Of a DNA stretch of 64,000 nucleotides, positions 25,187 to 34,768 are shown one piece after another. The stretch spans positions 903,126 through 967,125 of the forward strand of contig NZ_KQ033912.1 in NCBI RefSeq assembly GCF_000969835.1, in the 5' to 3' direction. This DNA is from Parabacteroides goldsteinii DSM 19448 = WAL 12034. Lineage in GTDB: Bacteria > Bacteroidota > Bacteroidia > Bacteroidales > Tannerellaceae. The stretch's first letter is position 1; each line of letters opens with the position of its first letter. Position numbers and translations under genes: made by a program. A model generated the notes under the pieces. That model was not told the origin of the DNA, did no database searches, and saw only the letters and a list, made by a program, of their open reading frames with translations.

Positions 25187-26728
25187 TCAATCGTTTTCTA
25201 CTACACGGATCATATCGAAGTAGAATTCGCCAGCCACTTCCGCACCTTTTTCTACAGTACCAGTCTTGGTGTCGTAGATGTAGATGATGGCATTGGCATC
25301 AGCTTCGGTATTCACGCCAATGTATGCTTTCTCATTGAACACGACAGAACGCTGAGAGAAACGGCCGCCACTGTAAGAGAGTTCTTTGCCGCCAAAAACC
25401 AGGCGTGTTCTTTCGCCCGTAGCCAGATCGATGATGGAATAATAATGGCTGTAACTGTCGATCGCAGTACCTGCCGCATCGTTGCGTGCATACGCCAAAG
25501 CCTTACCGTTACCCAGATTCTGGACGGTTAGCAGTTTACCGTCTGCATTCGGATACCCATCGTAGTCAGGATCGAAATCTGTCTCCCCTTTCTTGATACG
25601 CAATAGATGGCCTTCTTCTATATCATCTTTAATTACGGTTGCAGCCAGATAGAGGTTACCTTCTTCATCATACATTACACAGTTCTGCATCAATTCACCG
25701 TAAGCACTTCCGGCCATTTCATCGGCAAGCGAATTGCGTGTGATTTTTTCAACCTTCGTCAAATCGGCCGGGTTAAGGACTGCTGTATAAAATTTTGTTG
25801 TAGTCTTACCTCCTCTGCCGGACACACCGTTTTTCCCATAATAGAAGTAGTACAATTTTCCTGCCTTTTCATTATAGGTAAGAATACCCGATGTTGAGAA
25901 CTTCTTTGTCTCTTCGCCTTCCACTTCAGATACAGGTAGTGGAATATCCAATGTACCCTCCTCCATAATCGACATATTATCGGCGTTCAGCTTACTCCAA
26001 AGGACTTTACTGGCATCACCACTGGCAGCCATGATAACGAGTGTGTTATCGTCAAGCCACGCATGCGTATATGAGCGTACTTTATAAGTATTCGTCTTGA
26101 ACGGGCATGATGCTACTTCCACCACCTGGTTATTCTTGATCTGATATTTCACGAAACGGTCGTTGCTTGAAGGAACCTGGTAATAATATTTACCTTTCGA
26201 GATACTCTCCATAGAATATTCGCCCAGTTCCGTTCCTTCGCCTTTAATAGAGATGGTGCCTATATCTGCGGTCAGCTTGCCGATGCTATTAACGACAGTT
26301 TTGTTTTGGCTACTCATACCGCCATGTTTACCTACGGTCAGGAACAAATCGAAATGGTACTTGCTTTCGTCGAAAGCCGGTGCATCTTTTGTAACCGTAA
26401 CGGAACAGGTCGCTGTAAATCCGCCGTCGTCTGTTTTAACGGTGATTGTGGCAGCACCTTCTGCAACGGCAGTAACAACTCCTTTGTCTACAGTAGCGAC
26501 ATTTTCATCCGAAGTGCTCCATGTAACGGATGTAACTGCGGCATTGGAGGGAGCGACTGTAGCGGTTAAAGAACCTGTTGTTCCCACCTTTAGTTCCAAG
26601 GAGGTCGGATTGACTGTGACTCCGGTCACGGTCAGTTTTTCAACGTCATCGTCATCCGAACAAGCGGTGAATGAGAACGCCATCATAGTTGTCATGAAGG
26701 CAAGTAATACAAATTTGAACTTCTTCAT
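25187..26728 (-). CDS. Surface lipoprotein: Big2 domain plus DUF4374-like beta-propeller
   Basis: A 513-residue lipoprotein (lipobox FSFTAC, Cys about 23) with an acidic surface-export stretch SDDDDVEK. A bacterial Ig-like Big2 domain covers about 32-112 (VTVNPTSLELKVGTTGSLTATV, ending TVTKD). The rest (about 120-513) has repeated strand patterns such as YYYQVPSSNDRFVKYQI, KLYYFYYGKNG and AYIGVNTEADANAIIYIYD, which resembles the DUF4374 beta-propeller lipoproteins that accompany TonB receptors. It starts 21 bp after the TonB receptor gene and so falls under the cobalamin riboswitch. By position it takes the place that BtuG-type B12-binding propellers hold in Bacteroides. Cobamide binding is an inference; siderophore binding is the main alternative. 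Confidence 0.72.
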   Translation of the reverse strand: MKKFKFVLLAFMTTMMAFSFTACSDDDDVEKLTVTGVTVNPTSLELKVGTTGSLTATVAPSNAAVTSVTWSTSDENVATVDKGVVTAVAEGAATITVKTDDGGFTATCSVTVTKDAPAFDESKYHFDLFLTVGKHGGMSSQNKTVVNSIGKLTADIGTISIKGEGTELGEYSMESISKGKYYYQVPSSNDRFVKYQIKNNQVVEVASCPFKTNTYKVRSYTHAWLDDNTLVIMAASGDASKVLWSKLNADNMSIMEEGTLDIPLPVSEVEGEETKKFSTSGILTYNEKAGKLYYFYYGKNGVSGRGGKTTTKFYTAVLNPADLTKVEKITRNSLADEMAGSAYGELMQNCVMYDEEGNLYLAATVIKDDIEEGHLLRIKKGETDFDPDYDGYPNADGKLLTVQNLGNGKALAYARNDAAGTAIDSYSHYYSIIDLATGERTRLVFGGKELSYSGGRFSQRSVVFNEKAYIGVNTEADANAIIYIYDTKTGTVEKGAEVAGEFYFDMIRVVEND

Positions 26729-26749
26729 TTTTCTACTTTATTTATATGA

Positions 26750-29110
26750 TTAATTAATGAATACCCTGAATTTCGCAAAGAAAGCACGTCCGGGCTTTTG
26801 CAGTTTATAATTGTCGTAGGCCGTTTCATCGAGGAAGTTGGTACACTCCAATGCGATATTGTAGCGATCATGCTTCCATGAGTAAGTAGCATTGGCATTG
26901 CAAATGTGTTGCGAGGGAATACGCGCCTTTGTATCGCGGTTGCCATAGGCTTCCCAGGTCAGAAAATACCAATGTACCCACTGGAACGTACAACCTAACC
27001 GTAACTTGCCGCCTTGTTGCCAAAGATTGCGGAACGTATAACTCGCCTCCGCACTGCCGAACAGCCAGGGACGGTTAGGTACATGGTTGTTGTATGTGGC
27101 CGAGGGTTTACCGTCCTCTTTGAACTCTTGCTGGTCGCGGGCATCCTGATAGCTGACATTAGCCATGAGTTGCAACCGTCCGTCCCAGTCGTAGCTGACT
27201 TCACCTTCCACACCTTTGATATGGACAGCGGGATCGTTGACATACTGCAACATACCTTCTTTTTCGATGACGGAAGTTTGTATATAGTTGTCCACATAAC
27301 GCAGAAAACCGTTTGCCTCGTAATAGACGGTATGACGGGCGGCCGGACGCCATGTACCGAACAAGGCGAGATTGACATTGTTACTCTTCTCCGGCTCTAA
27401 CGCCACATTGGCATAGACGGTCGTTCCGTTGCCTAACAGTTCCCGGGCAATAGGCAAACGTACACTATGCTCGTATGAAATCTTTACCGCCAACGGGTTG
27501 AAGAACGTATAACGCAGTCCGGCTCCGTATCCTAAATAGTTTTTCGTAGTCGAACCTTGTACCTTGTCCGAGCCGGTTACGGTGGATTGATCGGTTTGCC
27601 GGATATTAGGATGGTTCACGTAGTCTTTGGCAAAGAATACGTTCTGCATCTTGCCGTCGAAAAGCGATTGGCTGTAAGTCAGTCCGACGATATGCTTGGT
27701 AACCGCATCGTTAGACGGCTCGAAACTCTGGTCTAAATCGTCGTAGCGGTCGTTGCCTGTCCGGCTCAGATTATAGTTCAGGTTAAAGCCGTGATGCTCA
27801 TTCAGCTGATAATCCAAATTGGCACGCACGATAGTCAACGGACGCTTATAGTGGCGCATGGTAGGTTCGCCGCCCCTGATTTCGTTACGTTGGCTCACGA
27901 TATAGCCACCGTCCCAATAATATTTACGGTAGGCGGTATCAACGGTGATGGAATGATCCCATGTGTGTGATAAGGTCGCCTTCAATGTCATATTTTCTGT
28001 GAGAAAGTTGCGTTTATTGTACCGCGCCGACACATTCCACGCATCTGAATTACGCTCCGCCATGCCATACACTTTGGTCTGTACGGAGCCTGTCTGCAAT
28101 TCCTTGTCTGTTTTGGAGTAGGAAGCCGACACAAATAATTCGTCCACCCAAAATTTACCTACTATTCCTGCTTCTATCTGTGCTAAAAGCGAGAAATAAC
28201 CGTCATGGAAACGTTTGGGATTGCCATTGATAAACCGATCGCCTGTCTCGTTACGCATCTGCACATCTTTCATCCGGTAATCGTTTTTCGAATAGTTGAT
28301 GCCAACGGTAGGACGCACAATCAAACCTGTGCGCTGTTCCACAAACTGCGCATTCAGGTCGGCGCTGTGTGTATGAAAGGAACCAATACTGTAAGATGCA
28401 TCCAGGAAGTTCTCCTTCTCCGCCTTGGTTATAATGTTGACGGCACCGCCCAATGCATCCGTTCCCAACAAGGCAGGCACCACCCCTTTATAAATCTCCA
28501 CCCGGTCGATCAGGTTGACAGGTAGATTGGCAAGCGTCACATTGCTACCTTTACTGTCTAATGGCACACCATCAATGAAATAACGGACAGAATTACCCGA
28601 TAACCCGTTGATGGAAAGATCAAAATCAGAACCGACTCCTCCTTCTTCCCGGACCTTTATTCCGGTCGTCCGGTTCACTATATCAGTAAGATTCTTCAAC
28701 GAGTTGATCTGCGATTTTACATCAAGGGCATTTACCGAGAAAGCACCTTCCTTGATCTTCTGTGTTTTCGATTTACCGTACACTTCTACAGAATTCAGGG
28801 TTACGGAATTTTCTTCCATAACGAAATCAAGCGTTTTGTTTCTACGGATATCGAGAGTTGTTTTTATTGTATTATAACCCAACAAGGTAATTATAAGAGT
28901 ATGCTTTCCGGGTTTCAGACTTAGTGAATAGCGTCCCCGGTCGTCGGTGTATGTCCCTGCCGTCGTATTTTCGATGGCAACAGTAACCATAGGAAGCGGA
29001 GCACCATCTTCTCCCCTCACCTCTCCCGACAACGTGGCCCTGTCTTGCGCCGCCAGCCTTACAGGAAACAAACAAATAAACAACAAAAATACATGTATGA
29101 AACCTCTCAT
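26750..29110 (-). CDS. Cobalamin-riboswitch-controlled TonB-dependent outer-membrane receptor
   Basis: A 786-residue TonB-dependent receptor. I place the start at 29110 (MRGFIHVFLLFICLFPVRLAAQ, a clean signal peptide); the upstream in-frame codons belong to the riboswitch leader. A carboxypeptidase-regulatory-like domain (about 25-105, GEVRGEDGAPLPMVTVAIENTTAGTY split by the usual strands) precedes the plug (FIDGVPLD, DRVEIYKGVVPALLGTDALGGAVNIIT) and the barrel, which ends in FFAKFRVFIN. Regulation by the riboswitch at 29255-29445 points to transport of vitamin B12 or other cobamides (BtuB role). Sequence alone would also fit a siderophore receptor. The lipoprotein downstream probably caps it. 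Confidence 0.88.
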   Translation of the reverse strand: MRGFIHVFLLFICLFPVRLAAQDRATLSGEVRGEDGAPLPMVTVAIENTTAGTYTDDRGRYSLSLKPGKHTLIITLLGYNTIKTTLDIRRNKTLDFVMEENSVTLNSVEVYGKSKTQKIKEGAFSVNALDVKSQINSLKNLTDIVNRTTGIKVREEGGVGSDFDLSINGLSGNSVRYFIDGVPLDSKGSNVTLANLPVNLIDRVEIYKGVVPALLGTDALGGAVNIITKAEKENFLDASYSIGSFHTHSADLNAQFVEQRTGLIVRPTVGINYSKNDYRMKDVQMRNETGDRFINGNPKRFHDGYFSLLAQIEAGIVGKFWVDELFVSASYSKTDKELQTGSVQTKVYGMAERNSDAWNVSARYNKRNFLTENMTLKATLSHTWDHSITVDTAYRKYYWDGGYIVSQRNEIRGGEPTMRHYKRPLTIVRANLDYQLNEHHGFNLNYNLSRTGNDRYDDLDQSFEPSNDAVTKHIVGLTYSQSLFDGKMQNVFFAKDYVNHPNIRQTDQSTVTGSDKVQGSTTKNYLGYGAGLRYTFFNPLAVKISYEHSVRLPIARELLGNGTTVYANVALEPEKSNNVNLALFGTWRPAARHTVYYEANGFLRYVDNYIQTSVIEKEGMLQYVNDPAVHIKGVEGEVSYDWDGRLQLMANVSYQDARDQQEFKEDGKPSATYNNHVPNRPWLFGSAEASYTFRNLWQQGGKLRLGCTFQWVHWYFLTWEAYGNRDTKARIPSQHICNANATYSWKHDRYNIALECTNFLDETAYDNYKLQKPGRAFFAKFRVFIN

Positions 29111-29254
29111 CCCATCAAAAACATTATATATTAACGACAGGCTTTCGATAAAACAGAATGGACCACATGAACAGCCGGAACTCCCTACCAAATACAGTCA
29201 AGTCCTTACTTACATGTTTTTCAGCCTTATTCCTCGAAAGCTTAAAACTACTGA

Positions 29255-29445
29255 TTCTGGCAGGTCTTCTGACTTACTCCGTCATTGAACGTCCTTCCCA
29301 TTCATTGCGAACAGTGGATTGAGTTGTGTTCAACGACTTTGGCGGAGCTTACAGCAGCGGGTCTGTTCAGGATTTTCACCTGATTCCCTTTTCATCACTT
29401 TTCCGTAGAACTGGATTTGTGACACCAAAACCGGAGGCAAAGGTA
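29255..29445 (-). promoter_or_regulatory. Cobalamin (B12) riboswitch
   Basis: On the minus strand the order of conserved blocks is clear: TTTTGGTGTCAC near the 5' end, then GGGAATCAGGTGAAAATCCT and GACCCGCTGCTGTAA, and finally the closing block AGTCAGAAGACCTGCC. These are the hallmark elements of the cobalamin riboswitch, including the B12 box. It lies 145 nt before the receptor start and should switch the receptor and lipoprotein genes off when cobamide is plentiful. The remainder of the gap 29111-29563 holds the leader and the divergent metY promoter. Confidence 0.95.
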
Positions 29446-29518
29446 AAGATTATTTTTAAACAGTACCCTATTTTTTATAAATGATCATAGATTTGTATTA
29501 ATGGAACGAACTATTCTT

Positions 29519-29526
29519 TACTTTTG
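29519..29526 (+). promoter_or_regulatory. Promoter -7 box of metY
   Basis: TACTTTTG fits TAnnTTTG. TTTG at 29492-29495 lies 23 bp upstream as a possible -33 element. The leader is about 30 nt. Confidence 0.6.
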
Positions 29527-29563
29527 TCAGCAGAATATAATTACATAGCAAACATTTAATAAT

Positions 29564-30844
29564 ATGAGCAATTCATTCAAGCCGGCAACTTTGTGTGTGC
29601 AGGGTGGCTGGCAGCCTAAAAAAGGAGAACCTCGCGTTCTGCCTATCTATCAGAGTACTACCTTCAAGTATGAGACCAGCGAACAGATGGCGAAACTGTT
29701 CGATCTGGAAGAGAGTGGTTATTTCTATACCCGTCTGCAAAACCCGACCAACGATGCCGTAGCATCCAAGATCGCCGCTTTGGAAGGTGGTGTGGCAGCA
29801 ATGCTGACTTCATCGGGACAGGCTGCCAACTTCTTTGCCTGTTTCAATATCTGCGAAGCCGGCGACCATATCGTAAGCGCAACCGGTATTTATGGCGGGA
29901 CATACAATCTGCTGTCTGTTACCCTGAAAAAGCTGGGCATCGAATGTACATTCATCGACCAGGATGCCAGTGAAGAGGAAATCAGCAAGGCGTTCCGTCC
30001 GAATACAAAATTATTGTTCGGCGAAACGATCTCCAATCCGGGAGTGATGGTACTGGATATTGAAAAGTTTGCCCGTATCGCTCACAAACATGGCGTACCA
30101 TTGATCGTCGACAATACATTTGCCACACCGATCAACTGTCGCCCGTTCGAATGGGGTGCCGATATCGTTACGCATTCTACGACCAAATATATGGACGGAC
30201 ATGCGACTGCCGTAGGAGGTTGTATCGTCGACAGCGGTAACTTCGACTGGGAAGCGCATGCAGACAAATACCCGGGCCTCTGCCAGCCGGATGACTCCTA
30301 TCATGGCCTGACTTACACAAAGACATTCGGGAAACTGGCATATATCACCAAGGCTACCAGCCAGTTGATGCGTGACCTGGGTTCTATCCAGTCTCCGCAA
30401 AATGCTTTCCTGCTGAACCTCGGACTGGAAACATTGCATCTGCGTATGCCGCAGCATTGTAAAAATGCACTGGCCGTAGCTAAATGGCTTCAGAATTGCG
30501 ACAAGGTAGCCTGGGTAAACTATCCGGACCTGGAAGGAAATAAATATTACGAACTGACAAAGAAATATCTTCCGAACGGTTCATGCGGTGTCCTGTCATT
30601 CGGACTGAAAGGCGGACGCGAGGTAGCTATCAAGTTTATGGACAGCCTGAAACTGGCTGCTATCGTTACTCATGTGGCCGATGCCCGTACTTGTGTGCTT
30701 CATCCGGCAAGCCATACGCATCGCCAGTTGACCGACGAACAATTGAAGGAAGCCGGTATCGCTCCGGACCTGATCCGTTTCTCTGTCGGCATCGAAAGTG
30801 CGGATGATATCATAGCGGATATCGAGCAAGCTTTAAATCAGTAA
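29564..30844 (+). CDS. metY: O-acetylhomoserine sulfhydrylase
   Basis: A 426-residue PLP enzyme of the Cys/Met metabolism family that makes homocysteine (or cysteine) from O-acetylhomoserine and sulfide in the cytoplasm. The PLP-binding lysine is Lys208 in THSTTKYMDGH. Other family marks are YTRLQNPTNDAVASKIAALEGG, SSGQAANF, IVDNTFATP and the C-terminal RFSVGIESADDIIADIEQAL. Length and the absence of an insertion fit MetY rather than MetB/MetC. It has its own promoter and terminator. It lies divergent from a cobalamin-controlled transporter, which makes metabolic sense because B12 is used for methionine synthesis, though a shared control is not shown. Confidence 0.92.
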   Translation: MSNSFKPATLCVQGGWQPKKGEPRVLPIYQSTTFKYETSEQMAKLFDLEESGYFYTRLQNPTNDAVASKIAALEGGVAAMLTSSGQAANFFACFNICEAGDHIVSATGIYGGTYNLLSVTLKKLGIECTFIDQDASEEEISKAFRPNTKLLFGETISNPGVMVLDIEKFARIAHKHGVPLIVDNTFATPINCRPFEWGADIVTHSTTKYMDGHATAVGGCIVDSGNFDWEAHADKYPGLCQPDDSYHGLTYTKTFGKLAYITKATSQLMRDLGSIQSPQNAFLLNLGLETLHLRMPQHCKNALAVAKWLQNCDKVAWVNYPDLEGNKYYELTKKYLPNGSCGVLSFGLKGGREVAIKFMDSLKLAAIVTHVADARTCVLHPASHTHRQLTDEQLKEAGIAPDLIRFSVGIESADDIIADIEQALNQ

Positions 30845-30930
30845 TCAATAGTTATTCAACAGGAAATCGTATTGTATGGAATACGGTTTCCTATTAAACA
30901 TAATGAACTCCATTTCCAGGAGCTCCTTAA

Positions 30931-30974
30931 AAACAAAACCCCGATGGTATTAAATACCGCCGGGGTTGTTTTTT
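30931..30974. terminator. Bidirectional terminator after metY
   Basis: A long stem pairing AAAACCCCGATGGTATT with its near complement TACCGCCGGGGTTGTTTT is followed by TTTTT on the plus strand and preceded by an A run. It separates metY from the convergent surface-protein gene. Confidence 0.85.
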
Positions 30975-31132
30975 GTCCATTTCCTCCCTTCACAGGGATA
31001 CTCATGGATGAACTTTATTTTATTTTTATTACTAAAATTACGCTTCCAATCTGTTCGCCTTCACAGGCTACTTGCCCTTCCCCATAGGGGAAAGGCAGAG
31101 AAGCTTTATATTGTTTAATTATTCTTTAATTC

Positions 31133-34100
31133 TTATTTTACGATTGCTTTAACAGCAGCTTCGCCTTCAACAGCTACAACTACGATACCTGCAGGAGCAG
31201 AGATAGTTGCTTCGTCAGAAGAAAGAACTGTGCTAGCAATTGTCTGACCAAGAACGTTGCTGATAGTAACAGTCTTATTAGCAGCACCCTTGATTGTGAT
31301 GTCACCGTTACCAGCGATTACAGTTACAGCAGAAGTAGAAATTGCTTCGTTTTCTGTAGCTATATCTTCTTTATTACCCTGTTCAACATTGAAGATCAAA
31401 GCATCATCAGCACCAGTAATCTGATCGAATGAAGATTCTGAACCATCCAAAGAACCTGACAATACGATACAACCGTTCTGCATCTTCAACCATTGTCCCT
31501 TAGTCGGAGCAATATCTTTATCGCCTTCAGCTTTCTGAGATTCCATCAAGAATGCACGATCTTCTTCATTTTCCTTAGCAGCCTTTTCAGGATCTACAAA
31601 ACGCATTGACCATGTTACTGCTTTGTGATTGTCTTTCTGTAAGTTTACGATATACTTTTCTGCATATTTCTTATCTTTTACTGCTTGTTTGATAACAGCA
31701 GTATCGAATGTAGCTAATGTTACATCTGCAAAACGGCCTGTCAAAATGAATAAGCTATCACCCATATGAGCAGCTTTCACGAAACCAGCACGAGTGTAAC
31801 CTTTCCAAGCATAATCAGCTTTGTTAGCTGCATTATTTACAGAGTCTGCGAAGTTAACCAGATATTCACCCATGTGGAACGGAGCCTTACCTGCTTTATC
31901 GTGAGGACAGTTTACAGGACGAGTACCACCATTTGCTACAATTTCTTTACATACAGGACACATTTCACCCGGTTCGAATGCTTGATCCATACGGTTAATA
32001 GAGATCAAATATTGCGGTTTGATAGCACCATTCCAACGATTTACGAATGCTGTATCAACGATAAATGATTTACCATCTTTTGTAAAGTCAGGAGTATAGA
32101 TTCCTAAGAACTTGATACCATCAACCTTGAAGTTTTCGTTTGCTTCTACCTGTAAATATTCTTTACGGTATTTTTCTACAAAACGTAATGTATCGGGAGC
32201 ATCAGGAGTTTCTTCATTGCCTTCCAAAACCTTAGAGTTGAAACGACGATACAAAGGAGCGCCATAAGGAGCAACCAAGAAAGAAGAAGTTCTTACTTCG
32301 CTGATAACCTGTTGTTTCAATGTTGCATCTAATGTTTCGTCTGCAACACCAGCTTTACCATTGATATCATCTGCAGTTGAAGCATTTACATCAAATGTAA
32401 CCAAAGCATAGAAACTGTTCTTTGCGTCATCGCTTGCACGCTTAGCATAGTTATTTTCTTTGAAGTAGAAAGGAGTAGCTGTAATATCGTTTTCTTTAGA
32501 AATTACATATTTATGTTCTACATTCTGACCGAACTTCAAGTTACCCTTTGCAGAAGGAGAAACCATTGTATAAGACTGTCTCTTCAATTGTTTCAAATCC
32601 GCAATACGGTTTCCTTTAGCAGGAACTGTATAACCATAAGCTTCTTCATCACCAGCTGTTAATTCAAACGGAATAATATTATCCATTACAACTAACAAAG
32701 AATCCGTTGACTTACCAATATATTTGTCGCTTACATACGGATTGAAGTAATTGAATGTATAACGATTAACCTTCAACTCATTTGGTGTAAGTTTTTTATA
32801 ACCAAGATTTTCATTACCTAACACAGCTTTATCTGTAATCTGTTCGAATACTAAAGAGTCAGTAGCTACCAGATCATCAAAAGCAGCAGCTGTATAATAG
32901 TAGGTAGCACCTTCGTTTTTATACAATTGAATAGCATTTGCATTCAATCCTTCAAATTCACGGTTGATAATTTCTACAGATGATTTGTCTGCAAAATAAG
33001 AAAGAGTATTATTTTTCAATACAACCCACTGATAAGCAGGCATATTAGCAACGCTCTGTTCGTTAGCATCAACAGTTACCCATTTTGCATCATCACCGTT
33101 ATTATAGATCGGAGATGCTAAGTACTGACCTTTAGAGTTCTTAATATAATACAAACCGTCAGCAACAGATGTTTTATAGTCGCTAGCTGTTGCAGGATCA
33201 GAAACTGCGAAAAGCAAGTTTTCCTCTACCAATGTAGCAGAAGTAGGAGTTGCTGGTTTAAAGAATGTCATTACTTCAGTTGTCGGAGTCAACAAGATAC
33301 TTGACAAAGTACAATAATCAGCTGCTGCATGAGGAGTTCCTGTCAAAACCATAGCTGTAGCCCACTGTGAACCAGTTGCATTACCTGCTTCATCATACGT
33401 AAATCTTGAACCATCTTGTTTGATTGAAACAAAAACGCTGTCTTTAAACAAATCTTTTACAATCTTAAAATGGTTAGGAACAGAAGCTGCAGTAGTTTCG
33501 CCTGTTTTTAGTTCTTTACGAGCTAATTGATAAAGATTATCTTTATTCAAGCCGGTAGCAACATGAACAGCAGTATCCACACGCAGATACTTTTTAGTAC
33601 CAAGTTCTTTCAAAGCAACATAACCTCCAGTGATATCTTCAGCCTGGAATTTAACGCCACTGATCATATCAACTTTCAGATCCTTTTTCTTTGGAGTTAA
33701 AGTGAAATACAGACCATTAGTACCACCGTCCAAAACATTCAGATCATCTTTTGTCATTGCTACTGTTGTCGGTTTAGTAGCTTGAATAGTCAAGGCTGTA
33801 ACACCTGTTGCCGGTTTTGCATTAGCATACTTATAAGCAAAAACAGTACCGTCTGTAGCAGTAGCCAAAGCCATTGTTGAGTCAACAGACAATGCATAAG
33901 TTAATGCTTTAGGAGCTTCCAACTCATCTGAGTAAGAGTTTGCAACCCATCCCCAAGCCATACTCTGACCTGTTAATAACTGACCTGTAGCAGGAGTTGT
34001 CACTTTACCATCTTTATCCGCAACAACAGCAGTCTTCGGATCAAATGTAATAGCCAAGCCTGTAGCTTTATTCACCAAAGTAAAGTGATTTGAATTTGTT

Positions 34101-34360
34101 GCACTGGCAGTGATTGTCCACAAAGCATTGTTATAATCTGAAGTCAGATCATTCGCAACTTTTAATTTACCATCTACAACCTGAAGATTTTTACCTACAA
34201 CAGTAGAACCATTTGTCGTTGTAACCGCTGTTCCGGAAGCATTCAAGGCATAAAATCCCTTTTCAAGCTTTGATACCTGATCCGCATTAACCTGCGCATT
34301 AGCAGAAACGGATCCAACCAGCAAAACGCTGGCTAAAAGCGTAGAAAACTTTTTGTTCAT
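31133..34360 (-). CDS. Large secreted/surface protein with C-terminal DUF6383 tail
   Basis: A 1075-residue exported protein. The start is set at the ATG at 34360 (MNKKFSTLLASVLLVGSVSANAQ, a clean signal peptide); the frame two codons longer begins with TTG. The body consists of diverse beta-rich segments, several with the pattern LWTITASATNSNHFTLVNKATGLAI and ADGLYYIKNSKGQYLASPI. A cysteine/histidine motif CPVCKEIVANGGTRPVNCPH appears about residue 810 and could bind zinc. The last ~75 residues (ITIKGAANKTVTISNVLGQTIAS ... VKAIVK) match the DUF6383 tail, shared with the gene at 63457. The tail resembles a T9SS type A sorting domain in layout. Function unknown; likely a cell-surface protein. 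Confidence 0.8.
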   Translation of the reverse strand: MNKKFSTLLASVLLVGSVSANAQVNADQVSKLEKGFYALNASGTAVTTTNGSTVVGKNLQVVDGKLKVANDLTSDYNNALWTITASATNSNHFTLVNKATGLAITFDPKTAVVADKDGKVTTPATGQLLTGQSMAWGWVANSYSDELEAPKALTYALSVDSTMALATATDGTVFAYKYANAKPATGVTALTIQATKPTTVAMTKDDLNVLDGGTNGLYFTLTPKKKDLKVDMISGVKFQAEDITGGYVALKELGTKKYLRVDTAVHVATGLNKDNLYQLARKELKTGETTAASVPNHFKIVKDLFKDSVFVSIKQDGSRFTYDEAGNATGSQWATAMVLTGTPHAAADYCTLSSILLTPTTEVMTFFKPATPTSATLVEENLLFAVSDPATASDYKTSVADGLYYIKNSKGQYLASPIYNNGDDAKWVTVDANEQSVANMPAYQWVVLKNNTLSYFADKSSVEIINREFEGLNANAIQLYKNEGATYYYTAAAFDDLVATDSLVFEQITDKAVLGNENLGYKKLTPNELKVNRYTFNYFNPYVSDKYIGKSTDSLLVVMDNIIPFELTAGDEEAYGYTVPAKGNRIADLKQLKRQSYTMVSPSAKGNLKFGQNVEHKYVISKENDITATPFYFKENNYAKRASDDAKNSFYALVTFDVNASTADDINGKAGVADETLDATLKQQVISEVRTSSFLVAPYGAPLYRRFNSKVLEGNEETPDAPDTLRFVEKYRKEYLQVEANENFKVDGIKFLGIYTPDFTKDGKSFIVDTAFVNRWNGAIKPQYLISINRMDQAFEPGEMCPVCKEIVANGGTRPVNCPHDKAGKAPFHMGEYLVNFADSVNNAANKADYAWKGYTRAGFVKAAHMGDSLFILTGRFADVTLATFDTAVIKQAVKDKKYAEKYIVNLQKDNHKAVTWSMRFVDPEKAAKENEEDRAFLMESQKAEGDKDIAPTKGQWLKMQNGCIVLSGSLDGSESSFDQITGADDALIFNVEQGNKEDIATENEAISTSAVTVIAGNGDITIKGAANKTVTISNVLGQTIASTVLSSDEATISAPAGIVVVAVEGEAAVKAIVK

Positions 34361-34457
34361 AATCAAAAATTTAATATTAATACTAAGTAATTTAAAGTTC
34401 TATCTAATAATACCGGCCTTATCTACCGGCTTTTCATACGATCGTCAAATACTTCAG

Positions 34458-34487
34458 CAAAAGTAAACAATAGTTTTTTATCCACAA
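34458..34487 (-). promoter_or_regulatory. Promoter of the DUF6383 surface-protein gene
   Basis: The minus strand reads TTG (34487-34485), a 19-bp spacer and TACTTTTG (34465-34458), a good Bacteroidetes promoter, with a leader of about 90 nt. Confidence 0.7.
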
Positions 34488-34662
34488 TTATTTTTATTGA
34501 TTTTTTTATCAGGTCATATCCTTTCTTATCAATTGAATACGATAGTTTGTACAAAATCGGGGATAAAAATGACAAACCTTATTTTCCCTTCCCATTTCCG
34601 GATTATAACCAGGAACATGAAAAGGGACCCCTGATAAGGAAAGCTATAAGCAAGCATTATAA

Positions 34663-34678
34663 AATGTACACGTACATT
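34663..34678. repeat. Short inverted repeat in the gap 34361-34768
   Basis: AATGTAC and GTACATT flank a 2-bp centre. It may be an operator or part of the terminator zone of the glycosyltransferase operon. Nothing else is recognised in this 408-bp gap apart from the promoter at 34458-34487. Confidence 0.35.
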
Positions 34679-34768
34679 ATATTATATATAAACTAACCGG
34701 AATAAATAATGGCGAAGAGCCATTACCGCTTTAACGCAATAAAAACTTATAACAAAATGCGATACCGG

